Positions 35,655-44,603 of a stretch of DNA of 64,000 nt are shown here, piece by piece. Under the pieces are notes generated by a model, which was given only the letters and a program-made list of their open reading frames with translations, was not told the origin of the DNA and made no database searches. The translations under genes and the position numbers were made by a program. Every line of letters begins with the position of its first letter. Position 1 is the first letter of the stretch. This DNA is from Alphaproteobacteria bacterium (lineage in GTDB: Bacteria; Pseudomonadota; Alphaproteobacteria; Reyranellales; Reyranellaceae): the NCBI GenBank assembly GCA_016870115.1, contig VGCH01000009.1, positions 1 to 64,000 on the forward strand. The letters are read 5' to 3'.

Positions 35655-37418
35655 ATGCCTGACGCCACGGACACAGCGCTTCCCTACCGCGTGCTGGCAC
35701 GCAAGTACCGGCCGTCCGATTTTTCGACTCTGGTGGGCCAGGAAGCGATGGTGCGGACGCTCCGCAACGCCATCGCGCAGGGCCGCATCGCGCACGCCTT
35801 CATGCTCACCGGGGTGCGCGGCGTCGGCAAGACGACGACCGCCCGCATCGTGGCGCGCGCCCTGAACTGCATCGGCCCCGACGGCAAGGGCGGCCCAACG
35901 GTCGATCCCTGCGGTGTCTGCGCGAACTGCGTCGCGATTTCCGAGGACCGCCACGTCGATGTGATCGAGATGGACGCGGCCTCGCGGACCGGGATCGACG
36001 ATATCCGCGAGCTGATCGACGGTGTGCGCTATCGCCCGGTCCAGGCGCGCTACAAGGTCTACATCGTCGACGAAGTTCACATGCTGTCGGACAAGGCGTT
36101 CAACGCCCTGCTCAAGACGCTTGAGGAACCGCCGCCGCATGTGAAGTTCGTCTTCGCCACGACCGAGATCCGCAAAGTGCCGGTAACCGTGCTGAGCCGC
36201 TGCCAGCGCTTCGATCTTCGTCGTGTGCCGATGGAAATGCTGGTCGAGCATTTCCAGCGGATCGTCGAAGCCGAGAAGGTCGATGTCTCGCCCGAGGCGC
36301 TGGGCATGATCTCGCGCGCGGCCGACGGCTCGGTCCGCGACGGCCTCAGCCTGCTCGACCAGGCGATCGCCCATGGCGGCGGTGTGGTCGATGCCGCGCA
36401 GGTGCGCGACATGCTGGGCCTCGCCGATCGCGGCCGCATCTTCGAGCTCTTTGAACTCGCGCTGCGTGGCGATGCGCCGGGCGCGCTCGCCGCCCTCGGA
36501 GAGTTGCACGACAATGGCGCGGACCCGGCGGTCGCGCTGCAGGACCTCCTGGAACTCACGCACTGGATCACGCGGCTCAAGCTCGCCCCCGACGCCACAC
36601 CCGGCGTGGCCGATGCCGAGCGGGCGCGGGGTCTCGCGGCGGCCGGCCGATTGTCGGTCGCGACACTGACGCGCGCGTGGAACCTTCTGTTGAAGGGCCT
36701 GCAGGAGACGCTGGCGGCCCCGTCTCCGGTTCGAGCCGCCGAAATGGCGCTGATCCGGCTGTGCTACGCCAGCGACCTGCCATCGCCCGCCGAAGCGATC
36801 CGCCAGCTCCAGGGCGGCGGCGCGCCCGCGCCGTCACCGGCGGGTCCCGCGGCACCAAACGGATCCGCACCACGCGGCGGTGGGGGTGGTGGCAACGGCG
36901 CCGCGACCGCCCGCGCGCCGGCCAACGCACCGCACGCCGCTCTCGCCCCCGCCGCGCCGGTTGCGGCTCCGCGCAACTTCACCGAGATCGTGGCGCTCCT
37001 GGAGACACGGCGCGAACCGAGGCTGGTGCACCATCTGATGCATGACGTGCACGAGGTGCGCTGCGAGCCCGGATTGATCGAGTTCCGTCCGCGACCCGAA
37101 GCGCCTCGCGATCTGGCGGCGCGTCTCTCCGAGTTGCTGGGGGCCTGGACCGGACGGCGTTGGATCGCGTCGGTATCGTCCGCCGCCGGCAAGCCGACGC
37201 TTGCTGAACAGCGCACACAACACGCGGGCGATGCGCGCAGCCGGGCCGAGCAGCATCCGCTCGTGCAGGCGATCCTGCGCACCTTCCCTGGCGCGCGACT
37301 GGACGCCGTGCGCGTGCCTGGGGCCGACTCCTCGATCGTGGCCGGCCTCGCGGATACCAGTGAGCCGCCGGCCGCAGACGACTATCCCGTGGACGAGATT
37401 CCGGAGAGTGACGCCTGA
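35655..37418 (+). CDS. dnaX: DNA polymerase III subunit gamma/tau
   Basis: Clamp-loader ATPase of the replisome. The AAA+ module has Walker A GVRGVGKTTTAR, the zinc-binding Cys set (CIGPDG...CGVCANC), Walker B YIVDEVHML and the sensor motif SRCQRFD. Domain III extends to about residue 370, then comes a Gly/Ala/Pro-rich linker and a tau-like C-terminal domain (to residue 587). The ATG at 35655 begins the family motif YRVLARKYRPSDF. I see no A-rich slippery site, so a shorter gamma form by frameshifting is not indicated. Its stop overlaps the ybaB start by one base. Confidence 0.96.
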   Translation: MPDATDTALPYRVLARKYRPSDFSTLVGQEAMVRTLRNAIAQGRIAHAFMLTGVRGVGKTTTARIVARALNCIGPDGKGGPTVDPCGVCANCVAISEDRHVDVIEMDAASRTGIDDIRELIDGVRYRPVQARYKVYIVDEVHMLSDKAFNALLKTLEEPPPHVKFVFATTEIRKVPVTVLSRCQRFDLRRVPMEMLVEHFQRIVEAEKVDVSPEALGMISRAADGSVRDGLSLLDQAIAHGGGVVDAAQVRDMLGLADRGRIFELFELALRGDAPGALAALGELHDNGADPAVALQDLLELTHWITRLKLAPDATPGVADAERARGLAAAGRLSVATLTRAWNLLLKGLQETLAAPSPVRAAEMALIRLCYASDLPSPAEAIRQLQGGGAPAPSPAGPAAPNGSAPRGGGGGGNGAATARAPANAPHAALAPAAPVAAPRNFTEIVALLETRREPRLVHHLMHDVHEVRCEPGLIEFRPRPEAPRDLAARLSELLGAWTGRRWIASVSSAAGKPTLAEQRTQHAGDARSRAEQHPLVQAILRTFPGARLDAVRVPGADSSIVAGLADTSEPPAADDYPVDEIPESDA

Positions 37419-37747
37419 TGTTCGACAAGTTGAAGGATCTGGGCGGGCTCATGCAGCAGGCACAGGCCCTGCAGCAGCGCATGCAGGAGATGCAGGCGAC
37501 ACTCGACCGCCTCGAAGTCGTCGGCAGCGCGGGCGCCGGGCTGGTGAAGGTCACCGTGAGCGGCAAGAACGAGACGCGCCGCGTCGAGATCGACCCGAGC
37601 CTTTTTGCGCCGGGCGAGAAGGGTGTGGTCGAGGATCTGATCGTCGCGGCGGCCAACGATGCGCGCGCCAAGGTCGAAGCGACGGTGGCCGAGCGCATGC
37701 GCGAGCTGACCGGCGGCATGCCCCTGCCGCCCGGCTTCCGGCTCTAG
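37418..37747 (+). CDS. YbaB/EbfC family nucleoid-associated protein
   Basis: Small DNA-binding protein, 109 residues, thought to act as a homodimer on the nucleoid. The Met/Gln-rich first helix (LKDLGGLMQQAQALQQRMQEM) and the strand motif GLVKVTVSGKNETRRVEID are family hallmarks. It always tends to sit between dnaX and recR, as here. Translation is probably coupled to dnaX through the TGATG junction. Confidence 0.96.
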   Translation: MFDKLKDLGGLMQQAQALQQRMQEMQATLDRLEVVGSAGAGLVKVTVSGKNETRRVEIDPSLFAPGEKGVVEDLIVAAANDARAKVEATVAERMRELTGGMPLPPGFRL

Positions 37748-37768
37748 GGCGCGGGGTCGCGCCGACCC

Positions 37769-38362
37769 ATGGGTGGCTCCGAGATCGAGCGCCTGATCCA
37801 GCTGCTCGGCCGCCTGCCGGGTCTGGGGCCGCGCTCGGCCCGTCGCGTGGCGTTGCACCTCCTGAAGAAGCGCGAGTCGCTGATGCGACCGCTCGGCACC
37901 GCGCTCCATGACGCGGCGCTCGCGATCAAGGCATGCTCGGTCTGCGGCAATCTCGACACGGTCGATCCGTGCGGCATCTGCACGGACACAAGGCGCGATC
38001 CCGGCCTGCTCTGCGTCGTCGAGGATGTCGACGACCTCTGGGCGATGGAGCGCGGGCGCATCTTCAACGGCCGCTATCATGTGCTGGGCGGCACGCTCTC
38101 GGCGCTGGATGGCGTCGGTCCGGACGAGTTGAACCTCGCCAGCCTGGTACGTCGCGTGGACGCCGGCGGCCTACGCGAGGTCATCGTCGCGACCGGCGCC
38201 ACAGTCGATGGCCAGACGACGGCGCACTACATCGCCGACCGCCTGGCCGGGCGCGGCGTCGAGGTCACGCGCATCGCTCATGGCGTGCCGGTGGGTGGCG
38301 AACTCGACTGGCTCGACGATGGCACGCTCGCCACCGCGCTGAAGGCGCGCCGGGCGTTGTAA
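37769..38362 (+). CDS. recR: Recombination protein RecR
   Basis: Works with RecO and RecF to load RecA at gaps. The helix-hairpin-helix [20 protein letters not shown] opens the 197-residue protein. The zinc finger is [16 protein letters not shown]. The Toprim domain starts [17 protein letters not shown], with the Walker-like C-terminal [16 protein letters not shown]. It follows ybaB by 21 bases. RecO is encoded ten kilobases away in the same window. Confidence 0.96.
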   Translation: MGGSEIERLIQLLGRLPGLGPRSARRVALHLLKKRESLMRPLGTALHDAALAIKACSVCGNLDTVDPCGICTDTRRDPGLLCVVEDVDDLWAMERGRIFNGRYHVLGGTLSALDGVGPDELNLASLVRRVDAGGLREVIVATGATVDGQTTAHYIADRLAGRGVEVTRIAHGVPVGGELDWLDDGTLATALKARRAL

Positions 38363-38370
38363 GCGAGTCC

Positions 38371-38967
38371 ATGGAAACGCTTGCCGCCCTCGCCCTCTCG
38401 CTCGGCGCCGGCTGGGCCGCCGGATACAACAGCTACGCGACCGTGCTGGTGCTCGGCGGCGCGCAGCGGCTGGGCCTGGTCAGCCTGCCGACAGACCTGC
38501 AGGTGCTGGGCTCACCCTGGGTGTTGGGCGTCGCGGCGATCCTGTTCGCGCTCAACTTCCTCGCCGACAAGATCCCCTTCATCGACAGCGTGAACGATGT
38601 CCTGCACACGGCCGTGCGCGTGCCGGCGGGAATTCTTCTGGCCTGGGGCGCCGCCGGCGGCCTCAGCGCGGAATGGGCGGTGATCGCCGGCCTGCTCGGC
38701 GGCACGCTGGCTTTGGGCAGCCACGTCGCCAAGACCGGCACGCGCGCGCTCATCAACACCTCGCCCGAACCCTTCTCCAACGTCGCGGCCTCGCTGGCCG
38801 AAGATGGGCTGGTGATCGGCGGTCTCGTGCTCGCCATCGCCCATCCCGCGATCTTCCTCTTGCTGCTCGCGGGTTTTGTGGCGGCCGTGGTGATCCTGCT
38901 GCCCCGCCTGCTGCGCTGGATGGCCAGCGCCTTTCGCCGTGTGGCTCGACGCGGATCGAGCCCTTGA
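38371..38967 (+). CDS. DUF4126 membrane protein
   Basis: A 198-residue hydrophobic protein with about five predicted membrane segments. The opening SLGAGWAAGYNSYATVLVLGG and the middle DKIPFIDSVNDVLHTAVRVPAG are typical of DUF4126. The family has no settled function. It starts eight bases after recR, so it is probably read from the dnaX transcript. Confidence 0.85.
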   Translation: METLAALALSLGAGWAAGYNSYATVLVLGGAQRLGLVSLPTDLQVLGSPWVLGVAAILFALNFLADKIPFIDSVNDVLHTAVRVPAGILLAWGAAGGLSAEWAVIAGLLGGTLALGSHVAKTGTRALINTSPEPFSNVAASLAEDGLVIGGLVLAIAHPAIFLLLLAGFVAAVVILLPRLLRWMASAFRRVARRGSSP

Positions 38968-39051
38968 CTTCGCGGCCGGCGTCACGCGCGCCGGCCGGTG
39001 GAAAGACTTTCCTTCGGGGCGAGCCGGGTTACACTCGGACCCGGGACCTGC

Positions 39052-39783
39052 ATGTTCATCCGCCAGACCACCCAGACGCTGCGCTTCTTCCGGACAACGC
39101 CGGCGATGCGCTGCCCCTATCTGCCGCACCGGCTTGAGACCAAGCTGGTCACGGAGCTGAGCGGACCTGACGCCGTGGCACAGCACGATACGCTGACCGA
39201 CGCCGGCTTCCGGCGATCCCACCACTTCGTCTATAAGCCGCTCTGCGACGGCTGCCGGGCCTGTGTGCCTGTCCGCATTCGCGTGCGCGACTTCGAGCCC
39301 AATCGCTGGCAGCGCCGCATCCTCGCGCGCAACGAACATGTTCACGCCATCGAGGCGCCATCACTGGCCAGCGGCGAGCAGTTCTCGCTGTTCTCGCGCT
39401 ACGTGGCCGCTCGGCATGGCGAGGGCGACATGGCGGACATGGATTTCGACGACTACCGCGCCATGGTCGAGGAAAGCCCTGTCGACACGGCGATCGTCGA
39501 GTTCCGCGACGACTCCCGGGAAGGACGGCTGGTGGGCGCGTGTCTCGTGGACTGGCTGGGGTCCGGCGTCTCGGCCGTCTATAGCTACTTCGACCCGCAG
39601 GCGCCGCGCCGCAGCCTCGGCACCTACATGATCCTCTGGCTCGCCGACGCGGCCGCCCGGCGCGGCCTGCCGTATGTGTATCTCGGCTACTGGATCGCTG
39701 ACTCCACCAAGATGGCCTACAAACGTGCGTTCCGGCCGCTGGAGTGCTTTGGCCCCGAGGGCTGGACCGAACTCACCGGATAA
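39052..39783 (+). CDS. bpt: Aspartate/glutamate leucyltransferase (N-degron transferase Bpt)
   Basis: Transfers leucine from Leu-tRNA to N-terminal Asp or Glu of proteins, marking them for ClpS/ClpAP. The ATE N-terminal domain has MRCPYLPHRLET and CDGCRACVPVRIRV, carrying the conserved Cys residues. The C-terminal domain shows VYSYFDPQAPRRSLGTYMIL and the ending YLGYWIADSTKMAYKRAFRPLE. The ATG at 39052 gives the normal 243 residues and begins with FIRQTTQTLRFF, as in relatives. Confidence 0.93.
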   Translation: MFIRQTTQTLRFFRTTPAMRCPYLPHRLETKLVTELSGPDAVAQHDTLTDAGFRRSHHFVYKPLCDGCRACVPVRIRVRDFEPNRWQRRILARNEHVHAIEAPSLASGEQFSLFSRYVAARHGEGDMADMDFDDYRAMVEESPVDTAIVEFRDDSREGRLVGACLVDWLGSGVSAVYSYFDPQAPRRSLGTYMILWLADAAARRGLPYVYLGYWIADSTKMAYKRAFRPLECFGPEGWTELTG

Positions 39784-39920
39784 GCTGTCGCGAGCCAGAG
39801 GGTGGGCGACGTGCCGCACCCCATAGCCCGACCGCGGGCCGCCCCGAGGTTGGCTTGGGCTCGCGAGCTGGGTTAAGACTTCTGCGCCGCTGGCGGGGGC
39901 CGGCGTAGCGGGAGACACGG

Positions 39921-40466
39921 ATGCAGCCTCTGCTGAGACTGAGCCACGGCATCGATTGGCTGAACGAAAAGATCGGTGATGTCTGCAACTGGCTGATTGT
40001 CGTCGCCTGCGTGATCAGCGCCGGCAACGCCATGGTCCGGTACGCCTACGACCAGAGTTCGAACGCCTGGCTCGAGGTGCAGTGGTATTGCTTCGCAGTG
40101 ATCGTGATGTTCGGAGCCGCCTACACCCTGAAGAAGAACGAACATGTCCGGGTCGACATCTTCTACATGGGCCTGTCGCGGCGTGGACAGCTCTGGGTCG
40201 ACATCCTGGGCACGCTGGTATTCCTGCTGCCGACCTGTGCCATCCTGGCATGGCTGAGCTGGCCGTTCTTCGCTCAGTCGTTCGCCGTCCTGGAGCACTC
40301 GTCCAACGCCGGCGGCCTGATCCGCTGGCCGATCAAGCTCGTTCTGCCCGTCGGATTCGCCCTTGTCGCGTTGCAGGGCATCTCTGAACTCATCAAGCGT
40401 GTGGCCTTCCTGAACGGAATAGATGTGCCCAGTCTCGAAGCTCACTACGAGAGGCCTACCCAATGA
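39921..40466 (+). CDS. TRAP transporter small membrane subunit (DctQ/FcbT2-like)
   Basis: Four-helix small subunit of a sodium-driven TRAP importer, 181 residues. The family region is SNAWLEVQWYCFAVIVMFGAAYTLKKNEHVRVDIFY. GGGAG precedes the ATG by six bases. The stop overlaps dctM by four bases. The WLEVQWY segment and downstream partner place it in the mannitol/chloroaromatic (FcbT/TakQ-like) branch rather than the C4-dicarboxylate branch. Confidence 0.9.
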   Translation: MQPLLRLSHGIDWLNEKIGDVCNWLIVVACVISAGNAMVRYAYDQSSNAWLEVQWYCFAVIVMFGAAYTLKKNEHVRVDIFYMGLSRRGQLWVDILGTLVFLLPTCAILAWLSWPFFAQSFAVLEHSSNAGGLIRWPIKLVLPVGFALVALQGISELIKRVAFLNGIDVPSLEAHYERPTQ

Positions 40467-42076
40467 TTCCGCTCGATTGGATGCCGCCGCTTATGTTCGG
40501 CGGCTTGATCGTCTTCATGCTGGTCGGATTTCCGGTCGCCTTCTCGCTCTGCGCCCTTGGCTTCTTCTTCGGCTTCCTTGCGATCGAGATGGGCTATTTC
40601 ACGATGTCGTTCATGCAGGCCATTCCCGGCCGCGTGTTTGGCTCGATCCTGGCCAACGAGCTCCTGCTCGCCATCCCATTCTTCACCTTCATGGGCGCCA
40701 TCCTGGAGAAGTGCGGGCTGGCGGAGGATATGCTGGAGTCGATGGGCCAGCTGTTCGGCCCGGTCAAAGGCGGACTAGGCTACTCGACCATCATCGTGGG
40801 CTTCATCCTGGGCGCCATCACCGGCACGGTGGCGGCGCAGGTGATCGCGATGGCGCTGATCACCCTACCGGTGATGATGCGTTACAACTACGACATGCGC
40901 TACGCCACGGGCGTGCTGGCGGCCTCGGGCACCATCACGCAGCTGGTGCCGCCCTCCCTGGTCCTGATCGTGCTCGCCGACCAGCTCGGGCGGTCCGTGG
41001 GCGACATGTATCTCGGCGCCTGGGGACCATCGTTGCTCCAGATCGCGCTGTTCGCCGCCTGGACCTTCATCGTTACACGGTGGAAGCCGGACGCGCTGCC
41101 GCCGGTGCCGCGTTCGCTTTTCGGCCGGGCGCTGATGGTGAAGTGCGCCTGGGGCATCATTCCGGCCGCGATTCTCATCTTCCTGGTGCTGGGCACCATC
41201 ATGATGGGTCTGGCCACCCCCACCGAGGCGGGTGCCATGGGGACCATCGGCGCGATCGTGCTTGCCGTGGTGCGCAACGCGCCGCTGACGCAGTTCGATC
41301 GCTGGACCTTTGGTGCGGGTGTGGGCGCCGCGATCGTCGGCTCGCTGATCGGCGCGGTGGCCTTCAAGTCGCTGCCCTTCCAGATCGCCTTCACGGTGGT
41401 GTTCGCCTCAATCATCTGGCTGTGCTGGCGCGCCTGGCAGGTGACCGAACTGCGCAGTCTGATCATCCAGGCCTTCCAGTCGACCATGCGCATCACCGCC
41501 ATGGTGGCTTTCATCCTGGTCGGTGCCACCTGCTTCTCGATCTCGTTCGCCGGCGTCGACGGCGGCCACTGGGTCGAGCATCTGCTGACCGGCCTGCCGG
41601 GCGGCGTCTGGGGCTTCCTGATCGTCGTCAATATCTTCGTGTTCTTCCTGGCGTTCTTCCTCGATTTCTTCGAGATCGCCTTCATCATCGTGCCGATGCT
41701 GGCCCCGGTGGCGCAGAAGGTGCTGACCCCCATCGTCGGCGCCGACGCGGCGCTGATCTGGTTCGGCGTGATGCTCTGCGTGAACATGCAGACGTCGTTC
41801 ATGCATCCACCCTTCGGCTTCGCGCTGTTCTACCTGCGTAGCGTCGCGCCAAAGGAAGTGAAGAGTTCGGACATCTATTGGGGCTCGATCCCCTGGGTCA
41901 TCCTGCAGCTGGTGATGGTCGCCATCGTCGTGGCCGTGCCGCAGACGGTGACGGTGTTCCTGGACAAGCCGCACGGCGTTGACCCGTCCAAGGTCAAGAT
42001 CGAGCTCGCGCCACCCCCGGCACTGGACGACAATCCGCCGCCCATAATCTTTGCGCCACCTCCGGCGCGAAACTGA
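40463..42076 (+). CDS. TRAP transporter large membrane subunit (DctM/FcbT3-like)
   Basis: Transport channel of the TRAP system. At 537 residues it is about 100 longer than standard DctM; the extra part (about residues 265-340) lies mid-protein and adds hydrophobic segments, as in the FcbT3/TakM branch. Conserved pieces include LLAIPFFTFMGAILEKCGL, GTVAAQVIAMALITLPVM and LATPTEAGAMGTIGAI. The C-terminus ends in a Pro-rich tail. It is convergent with the two dctP genes. Confidence 0.92.
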   Translation: MIPLDWMPPLMFGGLIVFMLVGFPVAFSLCALGFFFGFLAIEMGYFTMSFMQAIPGRVFGSILANELLLAIPFFTFMGAILEKCGLAEDMLESMGQLFGPVKGGLGYSTIIVGFILGAITGTVAAQVIAMALITLPVMMRYNYDMRYATGVLAASGTITQLVPPSLVLIVLADQLGRSVGDMYLGAWGPSLLQIALFAAWTFIVTRWKPDALPPVPRSLFGRALMVKCAWGIIPAAILIFLVLGTIMMGLATPTEAGAMGTIGAIVLAVVRNAPLTQFDRWTFGAGVGAAIVGSLIGAVAFKSLPFQIAFTVVFASIIWLCWRAWQVTELRSLIIQAFQSTMRITAMVAFILVGATCFSISFAGVDGGHWVEHLLTGLPGGVWGFLIVVNIFVFFLAFFLDFFEIAFIIVPMLAPVAQKVLTPIVGADAALIWFGVMLCVNMQTSFMHPPFGFALFYLRSVAPKEVKSSDIYWGSIPWVILQLVMVAIVVAVPQTVTVFLDKPHGVDPSKVKIELAPPPALDDNPPPIIFAPPPARN

Positions 42077-42086
42077 TTGGCTGACA

Positions 42087-42120
42087 AAAAAGAAGGCCCC
42101 GCCGACGGCGGGGCCTTCCC
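42087..42120 (-). terminator. Rho-independent terminator of the first dctP gene
   Basis: On the minus strand, a 12-base-pair stem GAAGGCCCCGCC / GGCGGGGCCTTC with a three-base loop (42092-42118) is followed by TTTTTT. The U-run lies only on the minus side, so it mainly ends dctP transcripts, though the stem could also slow dctM read-through. Confidence 0.9.
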
Positions 42121-42141
42121 ATGTGCGAGGTTCGCAGCGGC

Positions 42142-43245
42142 TCAGCGGCCGGCGGCGGACATCGAGTAGTTGAAGTTGTCGAACGTGTTCTCGGCCACCC
42201 GGAACCACAGGTTCTGGTCGGTACGGAACGCCTTCAGGCTGTCGTAGATCTTCTTGAACTTCGGCTCTTTGGCCGACAGCTCGTCGTAGTACTTGTAAGC
42301 CTCGTTGAAGCACGCTTCGAGCACGGACCGCGGGAACGGCCTGAGCTCGGTGCCCGCCGCCACCAGGCGACGCAGCGCCGGCGGGTTGCCGGCGTCGTAT
42401 TTCGGCACCATCCAGGAGGTGATCAGACCCGACGCGGTCTCGATCATGGACTTGTAGGCCTTGGGCAACGTCTCCCAAGCCTTCGAATTCACGTACATCG
42501 AGCCGACCGAAGCGCCCTCCCACCAGCCGGGATAGTAGTAGTACTTGGCGACCTTGTTGAAGCCGAGCTTCTCGTCGTCATAGGGGCCGACCCATTCGCA
42601 GGCGTCGATCGTGCCCTTCTCCAGCGCCGGGTAGATGTCGCCGCCGGCGATCTGCTGCGGCACGACGCCGAGCCGGGTCAGGATCAGGCCCGCGAAGCCG
42701 CCGACCCGGAACTTCAGGCCCTTGACGTCGTCCATCGACTTGATTTCCTTGCGGAACCAGCCGCCCATCTGGCAGCCGGTGCCGCCGAACGGGAACGAGA
42801 CGATGTTGTAGTCCTTGTAGAACTCGTTCACGAGCTGCGAGCCGCCGCCGTGGTTGAGCCACGCCATGTACTGGCGCTGGTTCATGGTGAAGGGCAAGCC
42901 GGTCTCAAACACGAACGACGGATGCTTGCCGAAGTAGTAGTAGGCCGCGGTCTGGCCCATCTCGACCGTGGCGTTCTGGATCGCATCGGCCACCTGCAGG
43001 CCGGGGACGATCTCGCCGGCGGCGAAGACGCGGATCTGGAACTTGCCGTCCGACATCTCGTTGATCATCTTCGCGAACAGCTCGGCGCCGCCATAGAGCG
43101 TGTCGAGCGACTTCGGAAAGCTCGATGTGAGCCGCCACTTCACCTCGGGCAAGCCCTGGGCGATCGCGGGCGCGGCGATCGTGCTGGTCGCGGCGACGCC
43201 GGCCGCGCCAATTCCGGCGTTTCTGATAAACTTCCTACGCTGCAT
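42142..43245 (-). CDS. TRAP transporter substrate-binding protein (DctP/FcbT1, TakP-like), copy 1
   Basis: Periplasmic receptor, 367 residues. The signal is twin-arginine-like (QRRKFIRNAGIGAAGVAATS). The ligand-site segments FRVGGFAGLILTRLGVVPQQ and EKGTIDACEWVGPYDDEKLGF match TakP, which binds 2-oxoacids in Rhodobacter. The ATG at 43245 is chosen because it begins the signal; the longer reading adds an unlikely leader. It is a close paralogue of the next gene. The reaction partner is presumably the convergent dctQM pair. Confidence 0.92.
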   Translation of the reverse strand: MQRRKFIRNAGIGAAGVAATSTIAAPAIAQGLPEVKWRLTSSFPKSLDTLYGGAELFAKMINEMSDGKFQIRVFAAGEIVPGLQVADAIQNATVEMGQTAAYYYFGKHPSFVFETGLPFTMNQRQYMAWLNHGGGSQLVNEFYKDYNIVSFPFGGTGCQMGGWFRKEIKSMDDVKGLKFRVGGFAGLILTRLGVVPQQIAGGDIYPALEKGTIDACEWVGPYDDEKLGFNKVAKYYYYPGWWEGASVGSMYVNSKAWETLPKAYKSMIETASGLITSWMVPKYDAGNPPALRRLVAAGTELRPFPRSVLEACFNEAYKYYDELSAKEPKFKKIYDSLKAFRTDQNLWFRVAENTFDNFNYSMSAAGR

Positions 43246-43344
43246 GCTGTGCGTTGCCTCCTCGTGAGTCCGCCACCGGCGGGGGGGCGTTAAGCCTCGC
43301 ACGTGCGCCGGCAGATTCAAAGCGGAACCCACCGAACCCCGGGC

Positions 43345-43374
43345 AAAAAAAGAGCCCCGCCGAAGCGGGGCTCT
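43345..43374 (-). terminator. Rho-independent terminator of the second dctP gene
   Basis: Minus-strand stem AGAGCCCCGC / GCGGGGCTCT closed by a TTCG tetraloop (43351-43374), directly followed by a run of seven T. A strong canonical terminator placed between the two dctP copies, so they are probably transcribed as separate units. Confidence 0.93.
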
Positions 43375-43395
43375 CGACCAACCGGCGGGTGCCGA

Positions 43396-44502
43396 TCAGA
43401 GGCGGTTGGCGGCCGACTGGCGCGCCATGAAGTTGTCGAAGCCGCCCTCGGCCACACGCGACCAGAGGACACCCTCGCGACGGAAATCCTTCCAGCTGTC
43501 GAAGATCTTCTTGAAGTTCGGGAACTTCGCGCTGGTCTCCGCGTAGACCTCGTTGGAGGCGTTGAAGCAGGCTTCAAGCACCGCCTGCGGATACGGGTTC
43601 AGCTTGGTGCCGCCAGCCAGCAGCTCGCGCAGAGCCTTCGGGCTGGCTGCGTCGTACTTGGCGACCATCCAGGTGTTCGTGGCCGCGCACGCGGCGCGCA
43701 CGATCGCCTGGTAGCTCTTCGGCAGCTCGTTCCACTTGGCGAGATTGATGAAGGTGTGCAGCGTGGCGCTGCCCTCCCACCAACCCGGGTAGTAGTAGAA
43801 AGGCGCGACCTTGTTGAAGCCGAGCTTCTGGTCGTCGTACGGCCCAACCCACTCGGCGGCGTCGATGGTGCCCTTCTCGAGCGCCGGATAGATTTCGCCG
43901 CCGGCGATCTGCTGCGGGACCACGCCGACCTTGGACATCACCTGGCCGGCAAAGCCGCCAATGCGCATCTTCAGGCCCTTCATGTCGTCCAGCGACTTGA
44001 TCTCCTTACGGAACCAGCCGCCCATCTGCGCGCCGGTGTTGCCCGAGGCGAGCGCGAAGATGTTGAAGCTCTTGAAGAAGTCGTTGAGCGCCTGCTCGCC
44101 GCCGCCATGGGTGAGCCACGCGTCCTGCTGGCGAGTGTTCAGGCCGAACGGAACCGCCGTGCCGAAGGCGAATGCCGGATCCTTGCCGAAATAGTAGTAC
44201 GAGGCGGTGTGGCCCATCTCCACGGTGCCGTTCTGGATCGCGTCGGCGACCTGCAGGCCCGGGACGATCTCACCGGCGGCGAAAACGCGCAGCTGGAAGC
44301 GGTTGTCGGTCGCCTCGGCGATCGCCTTGGAGAAGAACTCGGCGGCGCCGTAGAGCGTGTCGAGCGACTTGGGGAAGCTGGACGTCAGACGCCACTTCAC
44401 CTCCGGCATCGACTGAGCGATGGCCGGCGCAGCAAGAGTGGTGGACGCGGCGACGACGGCCCCGCCGACGCCGGCGGTCCGCATGAATTTGCGACGTTGC
44501 AT
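43396..44502 (-). CDS. TRAP transporter substrate-binding protein (DctP/FcbT1, TakP-like), copy 2
   Basis: Paralogue of the previous gene, 368 residues, with the same signal type (QRRKFMRTAGVGGAVVAAS). Long stretches are identical or nearly so, for example LTSSFPKSLDTLYG and RVFAAGEIVPGLQVADAIQN. Binding-site segments MRIGGFAGQVMSKVGVVPQQ and EKGTIDAAEWVGPYDDQ are conserved, with C-to-A and R-to-K type changes nearby that may alter ligand preference. A tandem duplication followed by divergence is the simplest origin. Confidence 0.92.
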   Translation of the reverse strand: MQRRKFMRTAGVGGAVVAASTTLAAPAIAQSMPEVKWRLTSSFPKSLDTLYGAAEFFSKAIAEATDNRFQLRVFAAGEIVPGLQVADAIQNGTVEMGHTASYYYFGKDPAFAFGTAVPFGLNTRQQDAWLTHGGGEQALNDFFKSFNIFALASGNTGAQMGGWFRKEIKSLDDMKGLKMRIGGFAGQVMSKVGVVPQQIAGGEIYPALEKGTIDAAEWVGPYDDQKLGFNKVAPFYYYPGWWEGSATLHTFINLAKWNELPKSYQAIVRAACAATNTWMVAKYDAASPKALRELLAGGTKLNPYPQAVLEACFNASNEVYAETSAKFPNFKKIFDSWKDFRREGVLWSRVAEGGFDNFMARQSAANRL

Positions 44503-44603
44503 TGAGAGAACTCCCTAATTTCCCAGTTTACGGACGCTATGTTGCTCTGCGGACGGCCCGGAAAGGCGGCGGTTTATGGCACAGCACCCGGAGCTTGGGA
44601 AGC

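Noticed and set aside
35655-37418. Programmed frameshift in dnaX giving a short gamma form
   Set aside because: I found no run of A or comparable slippery heptamer near the end of the ATPase region.
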